Positions 1 to 7,234 of a DNA stretch of 18,103 bases are shown here, piece after piece. Each line of letters starts with the position of its first letter. Positions within the stretch are counted from its first letter, which is position 1. The position numbers were made by a program, and so were the translations under genes. The DNA is from JACKOD01 sp041591635 (GTDB lineage Bacteria > Pseudomonadota > Gammaproteobacteria > Pseudomonadales > Oleiphilaceae), in assembly GCA_041591635.1 (NCBI GenBank), contig JBFHRO010000046.1:1-18103 (forward strand). The letters are read 5' to 3'. The notes below the pieces were generated by a model that was given only the letters and a program-made list of their open reading frames with translations, had not been told where the DNA came from and ran no database searches.

Positions 1-1
1 G

Positions 2-373
2 CGCGAAGAAAAACGCCTCGCCCACTGGCAACAGGTGGCCATCAGTGCCGCCGAGCAGTGTGGTCGTGCGGTGATCCCTTTGATCCACCCGGTGCAGTCG
101 CTGACCGACTGGCTTTTGCAAACCCACGCGGACGAATGCAAGCTGGTGCTGCATCACCGCACCACCCAAACACTGGAGCAGTTGCCAAGGCCCGCCTCGG
201 TCACCCTGCTGATTGGCCCGGAGGGCGGGCTAAGCGATGCCGAAATAACAGAAGCACTACAACAGGGATTTTGCGGCACCGCCCTGGGTCCACGGGTATT
301 TCGCACCGAAACCGCCCCCGTTGCCGCACTCGCCACCCTGCAGTGGCTGTGGGGTGACTTCCGGCAGACCTGA
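2..373 (+). CDS. rsmE: RsmE, 16S rRNA m3U1498 methyltransferase (C-terminal part)
   Basis: This is the 3' end of a gene that enters from outside the window; the reading frame is open from base 2 and 123 residues are visible. RsmE is a SPOUT-class, SAM-dependent enzyme that methylates N3 of U1498 in 16S rRNA of the small ribosomal subunit. The visible part carries the signature of the SPOUT knot that binds SAM: LLIGPEGGLSDAEI, followed near the C-terminus by LGPRVFRTETAPVAAL. Both are diagnostic for the family, and the end just after the second motif is the usual C-terminus. A GTG inside the frame at 35 is not the real start, because conserved sequence (AHWQQVAISAAEQCGR) runs across it. A 47-base gap without a visible terminator separates it from the efflux adaptor gene, so read-through is possible. 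Confidence 0.95.
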   Translation, partial: REEKRLAHWQQVAISAAEQCGRAVIPLIHPVQSLTDWLLQTHADECKLVLHHRTTQTLEQLPRPASVTLLIGPEGGLSDAEITEALQQGFCGTALGPRVFRTETAPVAALATLQWLWGDFRQT

Positions 374-420
374 CGCCTGCCGTACACGCCTTCGATTCCA
401 GATAATAACGCTAACAACGG

Positions 421-1752
421 ATGATCTTCATGAACACTCAAGTCCAGAGCGAGTCAATGACACCAACGGCGACCAGGCCCCTGTCCCGCTACAAACGCTG
501 GTTAATCCCCCTGACCTTGCTGGCCCTCACCGCCGCCGCCTTTGCCTACTTGAAGGCGCATCAAAACACGCCCGTCAAGGCCAGCAAAACCGAGAAAAGC
601 TGGCCGGTGAATACCCTGCGCATTCAGCCGGAAACCGCCGTGCCCCAGGTGGATTTGCTGGGCGTCGTCGAGGCTCCCTATTCCAGCGTGCTAAGCGCCG
701 CCGTCGCTGCTGATGTGGTCAAGTCCCTGGCACTGGAAGGCGCCCAGGTACGTGAGGGGGAGTTGCTGTTGCAACTCGATGACCGGGAAATCGCCTTGCT
801 GCTGGCCCAACGGGAAGCCGATGTGGCCGATCTGCAAGCCCGCATTCAATCCGAGATGGTTCGACACCAGGCCAACCTCGCCGCCATGGAGGGGCAGCGT
901 ACCTTGCTGTCACTGGCAGAGAAGGCCGTTTCCCGGGAACAGCAGCTGTCACAGTCCAATGTCTCGAGCGCCTCCAAAATCGATCTGGCGCGACAGCAGC
1001 TTGAAACCACACGCTTGAGCGTGGTTGCCAAACAGCTCGATGTCGAAGATCACCCCAACCGTCTGGCCCAACTCAAGGCCCAACTGGCACGGGCCGAGGC
1101 CAATCTCGCCCAAACCCGCCTTGATGTTAAGCGCACACGGATTCTCGCCCCCTTTGATGCCACCATTACCCAGGTCTATGTTTCACCCGGAGAGCGGGTA
1201 CGATCGGGGGATCGGTTAATCGAACTCTACGACCGGCAAAAAACCGAAATCCGCGCCCAGATCCCGCAGCGCTGGGTGGATGATCTCGCGGCGGCGCACG
1301 CCCGCGGACAACAACTCACGGCCACGGCCAGCTCCGCCTCCGGGCCGGTCAGCCTGACGCTGGATCGCCTCTCGGGTGAAGTGAACAGTGGCACCGGCGG
1401 TGTCGATGGGCTGTTTCGACTCACCGAACAGGCCACTGGATTGGTACGCGGCAAAACCCTGCACCTGACGCTCAATCTCCCTGCGGTGGAAAACGTTTAT
1501 CGCCTGCCGCTATCTGCACTCTATGGAACCGATCGCATTTATCGCCTCAAGGACGAGCGGCTCGAATCCATTAGCATCACGCTGATGGGGCGCAACATGC
1601 TGAACGATCGCCAGTACCTGCTTTTCACCAGCGGTGAACTGAAATCTGAAGATGAAATCATCACCACGCAACTGCCCAATGCCATTAACGGTCTGAAAGT
1701 CAGGATCAACAACGCGACACCAAAAGAGGCGACGCAAAATGCACAAGGGTAA
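421..1752 (+). CDS. RND efflux periplasmic adaptor (HlyD/AcrA-type membrane fusion protein)
   Basis: A 443-residue membrane fusion protein that would link an RND pump to an outer-membrane channel. An N-terminal membrane anchor is visible at about residues 27-44 (hydrophobic, preceded by SRYKRW). There is no lipobox cysteine, so it is membrane-anchored rather than a lipoprotein. The first lipoyl half lies near residues 88-125 (EGAQVREGELLLQLDD). A long coiled-coil hairpin follows at about 125-235, then the second lipoyl half at about 240-270 (ILAPFDATITQVYVSPGERV), then a beta-barrel and membrane-proximal domain. The start is uncertain: ATG at 421 and ATG at 430 are in frame and neither has a strong Shine-Dalgarno. 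The gene overlaps the pump gene by 14 bases, which points to one operon and coupled translation. The substrate cannot be told from the sequence. Confidence 0.93.
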   Translation: MIFMNTQVQSESMTPTATRPLSRYKRWLIPLTLLALTAAAFAYLKAHQNTPVKASKTEKSWPVNTLRIQPETAVPQVDLLGVVEAPYSSVLSAAVAADVVKSLALEGAQVREGELLLQLDDREIALLLAQREADVADLQARIQSEMVRHQANLAAMEGQRTLLSLAEKAVSREQQLSQSNVSSASKIDLARQQLETTRLSVVAKQLDVEDHPNRLAQLKAQLARAEANLAQTRLDVKRTRILAPFDATITQVYVSPGERVRSGDRLIELYDRQKTEIRAQIPQRWVDDLAAAHARGQQLTATASSASGPVSLTLDRLSGEVNSGTGGVDGLFRLTEQATGLVRGKTLHLTLNLPAVENVYRLPLSALYGTDRIYRLKDERLESISITLMGRNMLNDRQYLLFTSGELKSEDEIITTQLPNAINGLKVRINNATPKEATQNAQG

Positions 1753-4700
1753 CAGGGGTCATCAGGAGGATATTCTTGGCCGCTTTGCCAATCACAAGGT
1801 GGCTGCCAACCTCCTAATGGTGATTATGCTGGTCGCCGGATTCTTTGCCCTCGGCAAGCTTAACCGGCAATTTCTGCCGAACTTCGCCATTGACTACATC
1901 ACGGTACGGGTAGTTTGGCCCGGCGCCAGCGCCGAGGATGTGGCGCGATCGATCACCACCCCCTTGGAGCAGGAGCTGCGCAACCTCGACAATGTCAAAG
2001 AGATGACCTCAACCTCCTCTCGCGGCCTGAGCGTGATCGTCGTCAAGTACGATGATGGTTCAGATATGGGCCTGGCACTGAATCAGGTCAAAGAGCTCGT
2101 CGGTCTGGTACGCAACCTGCCAGCCGATAGCGAGGAGCCCAAGATTTCCAAAGTGGTGCGTAACGAAGACATCGCCACCCTGATCCTTACCGCCGACAGC
2201 AGCCTGGCAGAATTGCGCCCGCTGGCACATCGCTTTGAGCGGGAACTGCTTGATCGGGGCGTGGCGAAAGTCGACTTCATTGGCCTGCCCGAGCAGGAAA
2301 TCGCCATTGAAGTTCCCGCCAAAACCATCGATACCCTGGGCCTGTCTCTGGTGCAACTGGGCCAACGCATCAACCGTCACAGCCAGGACATTCCCGCCGG
2401 CACCATTGGTCAGAACGACTCGGCACGGGAGATCCGCAGCCTCGAAAAACGCCGCTCGCCGGCCGAATTCGAAACCCTTGCGGTACTCACCACTGCCGAT
2501 GGCAAACGGCTGCAGCTGGGTGATATTGCGGCCATATCCTTGCGCGCCAAAGAGCAGCAGGTCGAGGTCTTTCACGACCACAAACCCGCCATTCTGATGC
2601 AGCTTAAGCGCCCCGAAAGCGCGGATGCACTCTCATCCGCCAAAGTCATGCAAGAGTGGTTGGAAGAGATCACCCCCACCCTGCCGCCCAAGGTGCGGGT
2701 CTTTCCCATGGACGAGCGCTACAACCTGATCCAGCAGCGCATTGATCTGCTGGTCAAAAACGGTATCGGCGGGCTCATTCTGGTCATTGCCATTTTGTAT
2801 GTGTTTCTCAATGGCCGGGTTGCCTTCTGGGTCACCATGGGCATTCCCGTCTCCTTTATGGGCGCCCTCGCCGTTCTGTATTTCAACGGCGGCACCATCA
2901 ACATGGTCAGCCTGTTTGCCTTGATCATGACCCTGGGCATCATTGTCGACGATGCCATCGTGGTGGCCGAAGATGCGCTGACGCACTACCAGACAGGCGA
3001 GAGCTCGCTCCAGGCCGCCGAAGGGGGGGCCCGACGCATGCTGGTGCCAGTCATGTCTTCGTCACTCACCACCATTGCGGCTTTTTTACCGCTGATGCTG
3101 GTGGGGGGCATCATAGGCAACATTCTGGCGGACATTCCCTTTGTCGTGATCTGCGTGATTACCGCCTCCCTGGTGGAGAGCTTTTTGATCCTGCCGGGAC
3201 ACCTGCGCCACAGCTTTCATAAGAACCATCACCGCGCTCCCACCCCCATTCGCCAGAAGATGGATAACGGCTTTAACCGCTTTCGCGACCATGGCTTTCG
3301 CCCGCTGGCACAGTGGGCCATCCAGAACCGCGCCACCACCTTGCTGGGTGCCTGTTGTGCCATGGCGCTGGCCATCGCGCTGGTAAAATTCGGACATATC
3401 AAGTTTCACTTCTTCCCTCAACCGGAAGGCACCCTGCTGATTGCCAGCGCCAAGTTCGCTGCCGGAACGCCCCCGGAAACTGTCAAGAACTTCGCCTTTT
3501 TGATGGAAGAGAAACTCAAACAGACCGATGCAGAACTAAGCAGCGACGGCTCACTCATTCAAACCTCGCTGGTGCGCCTGAATACGGGGTCGTTTGATGG
3601 CGGTCAGCGTTTTCAGTTTGGCGATCAATACGCCACCGTGCAGGTTGAGCTTATCGAGCCAGACAGCCGGGAGATCCGCAACCATGCCTTTATCAACCAC
3701 TGGCGCAATGCCATTAGCTTGCCCGCCGGACTGGAACAGCTCAGCATTACCAGCCCGCAAGGGGGCCCTCCGGGCCGGGCACTCGACATTTTTCTGGCCG
3801 GGCGTGATCCCGAAACCCTCAAAATGGCCGCCGAACAACTGGCCGAAGTTATGAAGCAGTACGCCGGCGTCGAAGATGTGCTCGACGACCTGCCCTATGG
3901 CAAACAGCAATTCGTTTTCCGGCTGACGCCCTTGGGAGAGTCATTGGGGTTCAGTATTACCGAGGTAGGACAACAGGTACGTGCCGCCCTGGATGGGCAG
4001 TTGTTGCAAATCTACCAGGAAGACGATGAAGAAATAGAAGTGCGTATCATGCTTCCCCAGGAAGAAAGGTATTTGCAACGCACCCTGGAAACCTTGCCTG
4101 TGATCACGGCAAAGGGCAGCAGTGTACCCTTGGGTGAAATCATCCACCTCGACTCACGCCGCGGCCTTGATCTGCTGCGTCACACTGACGGTCGCCTGGG
4201 TGTTCACGTCACAGCCGAGGTAGACAGCCAGCAAACCAACGCCAATGAAGTCCTGGCGCAACTGCAAAAAACCATCATCCCCCAGCTGATTGCCGATTAC
4301 GGCCTGGTGGTGGAATACAAGGGCAAGGCCGAAGAACAGAAAGAAACCGGCGCCGACATGGCCCAGGGCGCCCTGCTGGCGCTGATGATGATTTACGTCA
4401 TTCTGGCCTGGGTATTTGCCAGCTATGCCTGGCCACTGGCGGTCATGATCGCGATTCCGTTTGGTTTGTGCGGGGCGGTGTTCGGGCACTGGATCATGGG
4501 CATTGATCTGACATTGCTCTCGCAGTTTGGCATGTTCGGTCTGTCGGGCATTGTCATCAACGACTCCATCATCCTTGTGACTTTCTACAAGGAGCTGCGT
4601 GCCAAGGGCGTGGCCATCAAGGCCGCACTGGTCGATGCCGCCTGCCTGCGCCTGCGGGCCGTGTTGCTGACATCCTTGACCACTATTGCCGGCCTTACGC

Positions 4701-4909
4701 CCTTGTTATTTGAAACCTCGCTGCAGGCCCAGTTTCTGATTCCCATGGCCGTGAGCATTTCCTTTGGACTTGCCTTTGCCACCTTGCTGGTACTGATTGT
4801 CATTCCCGTGATTCTCTCCCTGATTGAACAATTCAGTGAATCACGAACAGGGGCATCACTTGCGCAGGCCGCCCGAATTCAGTCGGCTCCTGAGGCAAAA
4901 TCAAGCTAA
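1739..4909 (+). CDS. RND-family efflux pump, inner-membrane permease (AcrB/HAE-like)
   Basis: A 1056-residue proton-driven resistance-nodulation-division transporter, the usual length for the family. The two-fold repeat is clear: TM1 at about residues 20-40, a large periplasmic porter loop, a TM2-6 block from about 340, a second porter loop, and TM8-12 near the C-terminus. The TM4 proton-relay pair is present as LGIIVDDAIVV (Asp404, Asp405). TM10 reads GLSGIVINDSIILVTF around Asn941/Asp942, so the lysine of the AcrB relay (SAKNAI) is not there. This pattern occurs in related uncharacterised RND subfamilies. The start at 1739 has GAGG about 9 bases upstream and lies inside the adaptor gene. 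No outer-membrane TolC-like gene follows, so the complex probably borrows one encoded elsewhere. Substrate unknown; the sequence looks like an HAE-type (organic molecule) rather than a heavy-metal pump, but this is inference. Confidence 0.94.
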   Translation: MHKGNRGHQEDILGRFANHKVAANLLMVIMLVAGFFALGKLNRQFLPNFAIDYITVRVVWPGASAEDVARSITTPLEQELRNLDNVKEMTSTSSRGLSVIVVKYDDGSDMGLALNQVKELVGLVRNLPADSEEPKISKVVRNEDIATLILTADSSLAELRPLAHRFERELLDRGVAKVDFIGLPEQEIAIEVPAKTIDTLGLSLVQLGQRINRHSQDIPAGTIGQNDSAREIRSLEKRRSPAEFETLAVLTTADGKRLQLGDIAAISLRAKEQQVEVFHDHKPAILMQLKRPESADALSSAKVMQEWLEEITPTLPPKVRVFPMDERYNLIQQRIDLLVKNGIGGLILVIAILYVFLNGRVAFWVTMGIPVSFMGALAVLYFNGGTINMVSLFALIMTLGIIVDDAIVVAEDALTHYQTGESSLQAAEGGARRMLVPVMSSSLTTIAAFLPLMLVGGIIGNILADIPFVVICVITASLVESFLILPGHLRHSFHKNHHRAPTPIRQKMDNGFNRFRDHGFRPLAQWAIQNRATTLLGACCAMALAIALVKFGHIKFHFFPQPEGTLLIASAKFAAGTPPETVKNFAFLMEEKLKQTDAELSSDGSLIQTSLVRLNTGSFDGGQRFQFGDQYATVQVELIEPDSREIRNHAFINHWRNAISLPAGLEQLSITSPQGGPPGRALDIFLAGRDPETLKMAAEQLAEVMKQYAGVEDVLDDLPYGKQQFVFRLTPLGESLGFSITEVGQQVRAALDGQLLQIYQEDDEEIEVRIMLPQEERYLQRTLETLPVITAKGSSVPLGEIIHLDSRRGLDLLRHTDGRLGVHVTAEVDSQQTNANEVLAQLQKTIIPQLIADYGLVVEYKGKAEEQKETGADMAQGALLALMMIYVILAWVFASYAWPLAVMIAIPFGLCGAVFGHWIMGIDLTLLSQFGMFGLSGIVINDSIILVTFYKELRAKGVAIKAALVDAACLRLRAVLLTSLTTIAGLTPLLFETSLQAQFLIPMAVSISFGLAFATLLVLIVIPVILSLIEQFSESRTGASLAQAARIQSAPEAKSS

Positions 4910-4970
4910 ATATATTTGGTAACAAGGATTGACATTCGGCTCGCGCCCACGCCTTCGCGGGCCAGTTTCA

Positions 4971-5005
4971 CTATCCACAAAAGCTGTGGATAACTTTGTG
5001 AATAA
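4971..5005. promoter_or_regulatory. Cluster of three DnaA-box-like 9-mers
   Basis: Within 35 bases there are CTATCCACA (4971-4979, one mismatch to the consensus TTATNCACA), TGTGGATAA (4985-4993, reverse strand, perfect TTATCCACA) and TGTGAATAA (4997-5005, reverse strand, perfect TTATTCACA). The first two also form a perfect 8-base inverted repeat around AAAGC. A fourth near match, TGTGCATAG, lies at 5184-5192. The sequence match is direct observation; binding by DnaA and any role in replication control or transcription are inference. Confidence 0.55.
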
Positions 5006-5091
5006 TTTTTGGGAAAGGTCTATAAGGGCCTAGTCTGTATGGGCCCATGACACTTTGATCACATTTCGATCAAAACAAATAAATGCATAGA

Positions 5092-5104
5092 AATCAACGT
5101 GTTA
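5092..5104 (+). promoter_or_regulatory. IHF-binding consensus match
   Basis: The bases AATCAACGTGTTA fit the IHF consensus WATCAANNNNTTR at every defined position. It lies about 90 bases from the DnaA-box cluster and at the edge of the AT-rich segment. A single consensus match can arise by chance, so its weight comes from the neighbouring sites. Confidence 0.4.
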
Positions 5105-5209
5105 AATATGTCAACAGCGACAAACGATTTTTTTATGCTAGGCTCAAAATCAATAAGTTAAGCGATTTGGCTCAGCTTTTACCTGTGCATAGGTTTTTTA
5201 ATGAGCAGT

Positions 5210-5230
5210 TTTTGACAGCAACCGTCAAAA
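5210..5230. repeat. Inverted repeat TTTTGAC-N7-GTCAAAA
   Basis: A perfect 7-base inverted repeat (5210-5216 and 5224-5230) with a 7-base spacer lies about 80 bases upstream of the TATAAT box of the DUF445 gene. It could be a regulator's operator or simply a hairpin; nothing in the sequence decides. Confidence 0.35.
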
Positions 5231-5285
5231 GTGTGAGCCACTGAGCGTTTTGTTACATTTGGTAGCACACACCTCATTTTAAGCG

Positions 5286-5315
5286 TGTATTTTATGCAAC
5301 ACCTATCGATATAAT
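5286..5315 (+). promoter_or_regulatory. Candidate sigma-70 promoter for the DUF445 gene
   Basis: A perfect -10 box TATAAT is at 5310-5315. The best -35 at an allowed distance, TGTATT at 5286-5291 (18-base spacer), is poor, so the promoter would need help or be weak. It predicts a leader of about 120 bases before the ATG at 5444. Confidence 0.4.
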
Positions 5316-5443
5316 ACGTTCGTGCAAAAAATGTTCGACAACATAATCCGCGTGCGTTGGCTCATGATGCCAGACGGTTTCGCAACGGACAGCCAAACAG
5401 TCGCTTTACCCACCTGACACCGCCGTAAAACAGGTTAACCACT

Positions 5444-6667
5444 ATGATGGAAGTGCTACAAAACCCGGAATTCTGGAAATACATCAGTATCCCCTTTATT
5501 GCTGGCCTGATCGGCTGGAGTACTAACTGGCTGGCCATAAAACTGACCTTTTACCCGCTTGAGTTCTTCGGTATTCGTCCGTTTCTGGGCTGGCAAGGCA
5601 TCATTCCTTCCAAAGCACGAAAAATGGCCGCCATCAGCGTCGATGCCACCATTTCGAAAATTGGCACCGTTGGCGAAATCTTTGAACAGATCGACCCCAA
5701 AGTACTGGCCAAATACATCATAGATACGGTAGACCCCCGCGTAGAGGAATATGTCGATGAGCTGATGCTCAAGGACTACGCCACCTTCTGGGAAAACCTG
5801 CCGGTATCACTCAAGCAGATGGTGTACGAGCGGGTGCGCAAAAATGCCCCGGCCCTAGTTGACAACCTGGTGGAAGATCTGTCGCAAAACATTGAAGAAC
5901 TGCTCGACATCAAAAACATGGTGATCGACCAACTGGCCAACGACAAACGTCTGCTGAACCGTATTTTTCTCGAATGCGGCGAACAGGAATTCAAGTTCAT
6001 CATCAACTCGGGTGCCTGGCTGGGCTTTGCTTTTGGCGTACCTCAGATGGCGGTGTGGTATTTCTTTCAAGACTGGTGGATTTTACCTGTCGCCGGCCTG
6101 ATCGTTGGTTACGCCACCAACTGGATTGCCTTGAACGTCATCTTCCGCCCGCTCAATCCAATAAAAATCTGGAAATACCAGCTTCAGGGCATGTTTCTCA
6201 AGCGCCAGCCAGAGGTCGCGCAATCCTTTTGCCACATCATCACCCACGAGATCCTGACCATCGGCAACATCATCAATGCCATTCTCAATGGCCCGGAAGC
6301 CGAGCGTGCCAAGAGCATGGTGAAAAAGCACATCAAGCCGATTGTGGATGACACGGCCGGCGTGTCCAAGCCACTGACACAGATCGCCTTTGGCCCCAAG
6401 GGCTTTGCTGCCCTCAAACACCAGGTCGGCGAAAAAGCGATCGAGATCTCGGCAGGCGCATTCAGAGATCCGGTATTCAACAATGACCGTGCGGTTGCCG
6501 TGGAAAACATCATGCGCGAGCGCATGGAAGCGCTTTCATCAGAAGAATTTCAGGATCTGCTGCGGCCCTGCTTTCAGGAAGATGAAATCAAACTCATCAT
6601 GGTGGGCGCCGGATTGGGGTTTGCGGCCGGTCTGGCACAGCTGGTGTTTGTGTTCGGCGGGCTCTAG
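5444..6667 (+). CDS. DUF445 family membrane protein
   Basis: A 407-residue protein of the DUF445 family, whose biochemical role is unknown. The two family repeats are plain: GLIGWSTNWLAIKLTFYPLE at residues 21-40, followed by GWQGIIPSKARKMA, and a second copy GLIVGYATNWIALNVIFRPL at 218-237, followed by LQGMFLKRQPEVA. Hydrophobic segments are at about 10-32, 190-230 and at the extreme C-terminus (about 385-407), with long amphipathic helical stretches between them. Two ATGs stand in tandem (5444 and 5447) and either could be used; a weak ACAGG lies upstream. It appears monocistronic: a long leader with a TATAAT box precedes it and a strong terminator follows 25 bases after the stop. Family assignment is firm; function is not known. 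Confidence 0.92.
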   Translation: MMEVLQNPEFWKYISIPFIAGLIGWSTNWLAIKLTFYPLEFFGIRPFLGWQGIIPSKARKMAAISVDATISKIGTVGEIFEQIDPKVLAKYIIDTVDPRVEEYVDELMLKDYATFWENLPVSLKQMVYERVRKNAPALVDNLVEDLSQNIEELLDIKNMVIDQLANDKRLLNRIFLECGEQEFKFIINSGAWLGFAFGVPQMAVWYFFQDWWILPVAGLIVGYATNWIALNVIFRPLNPIKIWKYQLQGMFLKRQPEVAQSFCHIITHEILTIGNIINAILNGPEAERAKSMVKKHIKPIVDDTAGVSKPLTQIAFGPKGFAALKHQVGEKAIEISAGAFRDPVFNNDRAVAVENIMRERMEALSSEEFQDLLRPCFQEDEIKLIMVGAGLGFAAGLAQLVFVFGGL

Positions 6668-6691
6668 TCGAAGATAATCAGGTATTGCAAG

Positions 6692-6727
6692 GCCGGCCCC
6701 GGATGAAACACCGGCGTCGGCTTTTTT
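6692..6727 (+). terminator. Rho-independent terminator of the DUF445 gene
   Basis: An 11-pair GC-rich stem (6692-6702 with 6711-6721, one G-U pair and one C-C mismatch) closes an 8-base loop and is followed directly by six T residues (6722-6727). It lies 25 bases after the stop codon at 6667. Confidence 0.85.
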
Positions 6728-6761
6728 CTTCTTCTTTCTTTCTTGCTTTTTTCTTTCTTGC
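6722..6761. repeat. Polypyrimidine tract with a 12-base direct repeat
   Basis: About 40 bases are almost only C and T on the + strand. Inside it TTTCTTTCTTGC occurs twice (6735-6746 and 6750-6761), 15 bases apart. The tract starts with the T-run of the terminator. It could form triplex DNA or simply be slippage-prone sequence. Confidence 0.5.
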
Positions 6762-6825
6762 GACTCATCCCTTCTGGTTTTCTGCACGGTTTCACAAAAA
6801 ACTCGCCAAATCCATCACATTTTCT

Positions 6826-6854
6826 TTGACAAAAGGTGATCATCTGTCTTCAAT
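6826..6854 (+). promoter_or_regulatory. Candidate sigma-70 promoter for the 74-residue gene
   Basis: A perfect -35 box TTGACA (6826-6831) is followed after 17 bases by TTCAAT (6849-6854, 4 of 6 to the -10 consensus). It would start transcription near 6861, giving a leader of about 60 bases before the ATG at 6923. Confidence 0.5.
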
Positions 6855-6922
6855 TGTAAAACGATGTTAAATCGCGTTGTTTTACTGTCAGCACAATAAT
6901 AATCGGATAGCCGGAGTTACGC

Positions 6923-7147
6923 ATGGAAAGTCAGATCACGCAGGGTCTACGTCAGATTCGTTTGGGAAATACGGTACTGCAAAAGAAACAAGTCAGAAAA
7001 CAGCTGATCGCCGAGGTCAATGAACTCTTGAGTCGGCTAGAGCAACTCGAAGACCAGGCTTCCTTCCACCAGAGCCACGCCCGGCAATCCTGGCAACAGA
7101 TGATCAATCAGCGCTGCAGCACACTGGCACTGCTGTGCGCTAACTGA
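6923..7147 (+). CDS. Small hypothetical helical protein, 74 residues
   Basis: I do not recognise this protein. It starts at an ATG preceded by GGAG (6913-6916) at good distance, and a promoter-like TTGACA element lies upstream, so it looks like a real gene rather than chance. The product is hydrophilic, rich in Gln, Leu, Arg and Glu, and predicted mostly alpha-helical with coiled-coil character at about residues 20-48 (KKQVRKQLIAEVNELLSRLE). There is no signal peptide or membrane segment, so it should be cytosolic. A cysteine pair lies near the C-terminus (Cys65 and Cys72). It sits alone between a terminator and a convergent membrane-protein gene. Its role cannot be inferred from context. Confidence 0.65.
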   Translation: MESQITQGLRQIRLGNTVLQKKQVRKQLIAEVNELLSRLEQLEDQASFHQSHARQSWQQMINQRCSTLALLCAN

Positions 7148-7171
7148 CGACGCAAGCCTCTCTGCCCCGCA

Positions 7172-7202
7172 TTCAGGCTGCCAGCATCTCGTGCAGCCTG
7201 AA
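7172..7202. terminator. Perfect inverted repeat between convergent genes (possible terminator)
   Basis: TTCAGGCTGC (7172-7181) and GCAGCCTGAA (7193-7202) form a perfect 10-base stem with an 11-base loop. It sits between the 74-residue gene (+) and the YihY-family gene (-), 25 and 32 bases from their stops. No clear T-run follows on either strand, so termination is inferred from stem strength and position. Confidence 0.5.
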
Positions 7203-7234
7203 AAATGCCTTTCTGGTCACGAATACCCGCCTGG

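Larger units (their letters stand above)
4910..5443. other. Gene-free 534-base region with DnaA-box cluster, IHF-like site and AT-rich segment
   Basis: No plausible coding sequence is visible here. From left to right it holds an imperfect GC-rich hairpin (4938-4945 with 4956-4963, one G-U pair, no T-run), a cluster of DnaA-box-like 9-mers (4971-5005), two GATC sites 11 bases apart (5057 and 5068), and a perfect match to the IHF consensus (5092-5104). An AT-rich segment follows (18 G/C in 60 bases at 5101-5160), then another near-match DnaA box (5184-5192), a 7-base inverted repeat (5210-5216 with 5224-5230) and a TATAAT box (5310-5315) likely serving the next gene. Confidence 0.6.

Noticed and set aside
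4971..5443. Calling the intergenic region the chromosomal origin
   Set aside because: The boxes are suggestive, but none of the genes that usually flank gammaproteobacterial origins is nearby and only two boxes are perfect; kept as a finding, not as oriC.
6685..6870. Short + strand frame with a Phe-rich, signal-peptide-like start
   Set aside because: The hydrophobic stretch is just the translation of the terminator T-run and polypyrimidine tract; it begins inside the terminator and has no ribosome-binding site.
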